Shown: positions 4,872 through 5,720 of the stretch, piece after piece | Numbering within the stretch: position 1 is the stretch's first letter | Layout: each line of letters starts with the position of its first letter | Assembly: GCA_025363325.1 (NCBI GenBank) | Contig: JANYEF010000172.1 | Span: 1 to 5,720, forward strand | DNA length: 5,720 nucleotides | DNA from: Nitrospira sp. | GTDB taxonomy: Bacteria > Nitrospirota > Nitrospiria > Nitrospirales > Nitrospiraceae | Direction: 5' to 3' | The notes under the pieces: model-generated | Seen by the model: the letters and a program-made list of their open reading frames with translations, nothing else | What the model was told of the DNA's origin: nothing | The model's database searches: none | Position numbers and translations under genes: made by a program

Positions 4872-5168
4872 TCAATACCGCACTTGAAAATCTGAAAATC
4901 GCCCTGTCGCCGGCCCCCACTCCACTTCAACGGCTGCCACTCGCGACGCCGGCGGCCCAGTCTTTACCTCTTCGATGAGGATCAGAATCTGGTCTTTGGG
5001 GCGCTCAACTTCAAGTTCGACTCGGCCATCATCGAGATTCCTGACACCTCCGCAGAGTCCTCGTTGCGATGCGACGCGAGCCGTGAATGCTCGATACCCG
5101 ACTCCCTGGACTTTCCCCTTCACCAACAGCCTCGCTCGGAGCGCTGCCGGTTCAATCGGTTCGGCCAT
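4872..5168 (-). CDS. acyP: acylphosphatase
   Basis: A 98-residue cytosolic enzyme that hydrolyses acyl phosphates such as carbamoyl or acetyl phosphate. The family's phosphate-binding loop is at residues 16-26 (VKGKVQGVGYR), with catalytic Arg26. The second motif, GGVRNLDDGRVEL, supplies catalytic Asn44. The C-terminus FSDFQVRY matches the family's last strand. The length is normal for the family (90-100 residues). The start at 5166-5168 is chosen because it leads directly into the first conserved strand; the ribosome binding site is weak (no clear AGGAG within 15 nt). It is the first gene of the probable acyP-sigma-apt operon, 27 nt before the sigma factor. Small size and sequence make it unlikely to be anything other than the stand-alone enzyme; it lacks the zinc fingers of HypF. 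Confidence 0.95.
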   Translation of the reverse strand: MAEPIEPAALRARLLVKGKVQGVGYRAFTARVASQRGLCGGVRNLDDGRVELEVERPKDQILILIEEVKTGPPASRVAAVEVEWGPATGRFSDFQVRY

Positions 5169-5224
5169 ACACTCAGGCGGTCTCTAGATTACCGAAGATG
5201 CCTATCCAACGAACGGATGTTCTC

Positions 5225-5242
5225 ACACCTCCGTAGAGGCGT
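5225..5242 (-). repeat. hairpin with UACG tetraloop upstream of acyP
   Basis: On the minus strand ACGCCTC-TACG-GAGGTGT forms a 7-bp stem with one G-T pair, closed by C-G on a UACG loop, a member of the very stable UNCG tetraloop class. It lies 57 nt before the acyP ATG and may be part of the 5' leader or mark the end of the upstream transcript. Confidence 0.5.
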
Positions 5243-5343
5243 CACGCGTTTTGCGATTCCGTGCGAACATGTTTCACACAACGGTTCTGAAAAGAACAAT
5301 GGAAACGCCGAAGGAGATTCGATGCACGCCGGCAGGGCACAAC

Positions 5344-5373
5344 AACTTCACCGCACGTGTGCGTGAACTTCAC
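5344..5373. repeat. direct repeats AACTTCAC flanking a palindrome
   Basis: AACTTCAC occurs at 5344-5351 and again at 5366-5373, start-to-start distance 22 bp (about two helical turns). Between them is CGCAC-GT-GTGCG (5352-5363), a 5-bp inverted repeat with a CACGTG core. The arrangement resembles a regulator-binding site, but no regulator is identified. Confidence 0.3.
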
Positions 5374-5399
5374 GAATAATTGCTGGAGAGATTGCTCCG

Positions 5400-5424
5400 A
5401 TCTGCGGCGTGGACGCCGTGAGAT
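5400..5424. repeat. inverted repeat 73 nt after tRNA-Pro
   Basis: ATCTGCGGCGT (5400-5410) and ACGCCGTGAGAT (5413-5424) are near-perfect reverse complements with one inserted base. It could stop or stabilise the tRNA precursor, but no T-run follows in the minus direction. Confidence 0.4.
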
Positions 5425-5495
5425 GCAACACGAAACTCTTGAGGTGATGATCCGGTGGCCTTGCCCTGAGAAGCGTCTGGCACGAACAAGCTCTG

Positions 5496-5574
<79 letters not shown>

Positions 5575-5611
5575 ACAAATGAACAGAATCACGAAGCGAG
5601 GAAGGATTGTC

Positions 5612-5720
5612 TTATATCAGGGGGTCGAAACGCAAGCCATGGGCATCGGCCACTGCTCGATGGGTAATTTTTCCGCCTGACAGGTTCACCCCTTTCGCCA
5701 ATCCAGCATCAGCCCGCACG
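5612..5720 (-). CDS. ald: C-terminal end of alanine dehydrogenase (partial)
   Basis: The minus strand carries 35 sense codons and a TAA stop (5612-5614); the gene continues past the right edge. The visible peptide includes GLAKGVNLSGGKITHRAVAD followed by GLRFDPLI. This matches the family's C-terminus, where a 'LAKGxN' turn, a 'GK(V/I)T' strand and a 'xAVAxAxGL' helix close the protein. Alanine dehydrogenase converts L-alanine to pyruvate and ammonia reversibly with NAD and is a cytosolic hexamer. The catalytic and NAD-binding domains lie outside the window. The related N5-carboxyaminoornithine-type or transhydrogenase alpha proteins end differently, but with only 35 residues the call is moderately firm. 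The tRNA-Pro gene follows on the same strand. Confidence 0.72.
   Translation of the reverse strand, partial: VRADAGLAKGVNLSGGKITHRAVADAHGLRFDPLI

Overview
The window looks like chromosomal DNA from a moderately GC-rich Gram-negative-type bacterium, most likely a Nitrospira or close relative in the Nitrospirota. That placement is inferred from overall protein style, a lipoprotein c-type cytochrome and the short-period repeats between genes. No marker sequence settles it. Every gene I can support is on the minus strand, so transcription runs from high to low coordinates.

In transcription order: the last 35 codons of an alanine dehydrogenase gene (ald) enter at the right edge. A complete tRNA-Pro(CGG) with encoded CCA follows, then about 330 bp without a gene but with several small inverted repeats. 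Next is a compact run of acylphosphatase (acyP), an RpoS-type sigma factor and adenine phosphoribosyltransferase (apt), with gaps of 27 and 3 nt, so probably one operon. About 110 bp further on, with its own candidate promoter, lies a DksA/TraR-type zinc-finger protein with a long Lys/Ala/Pro-rich N-terminal tail.

Then comes a 9-bp-period repeat array that folds into a long hairpin, followed by queC (preQ0 synthase of the 7-deazaguanine pathway). After queC is a 134-bp MITE-like element with 10-bp perfect terminal inverted repeats built from 7-bp iterations. Beyond it are a single-haem c-type cytochrome lipoprotein, a doubtful small ORF, a 394-bp gene-free stretch with a weak terminator-like hairpin, a DUF3467-like small protein, and possibly the start of another gene at the left edge.

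Functionally this is mostly core housekeeping: tRNA, purine salvage, tRNA-modification precursor synthesis, and two RNA polymerase-directed regulators (a group 2 sigma factor and a DksA-like protein) encoded close together. I see no phage, CRISPR, toxin-antitoxin or defence genes. The least explained signals are the two structured repeat elements on either side of queC and the basic tail of the DksA-like protein.
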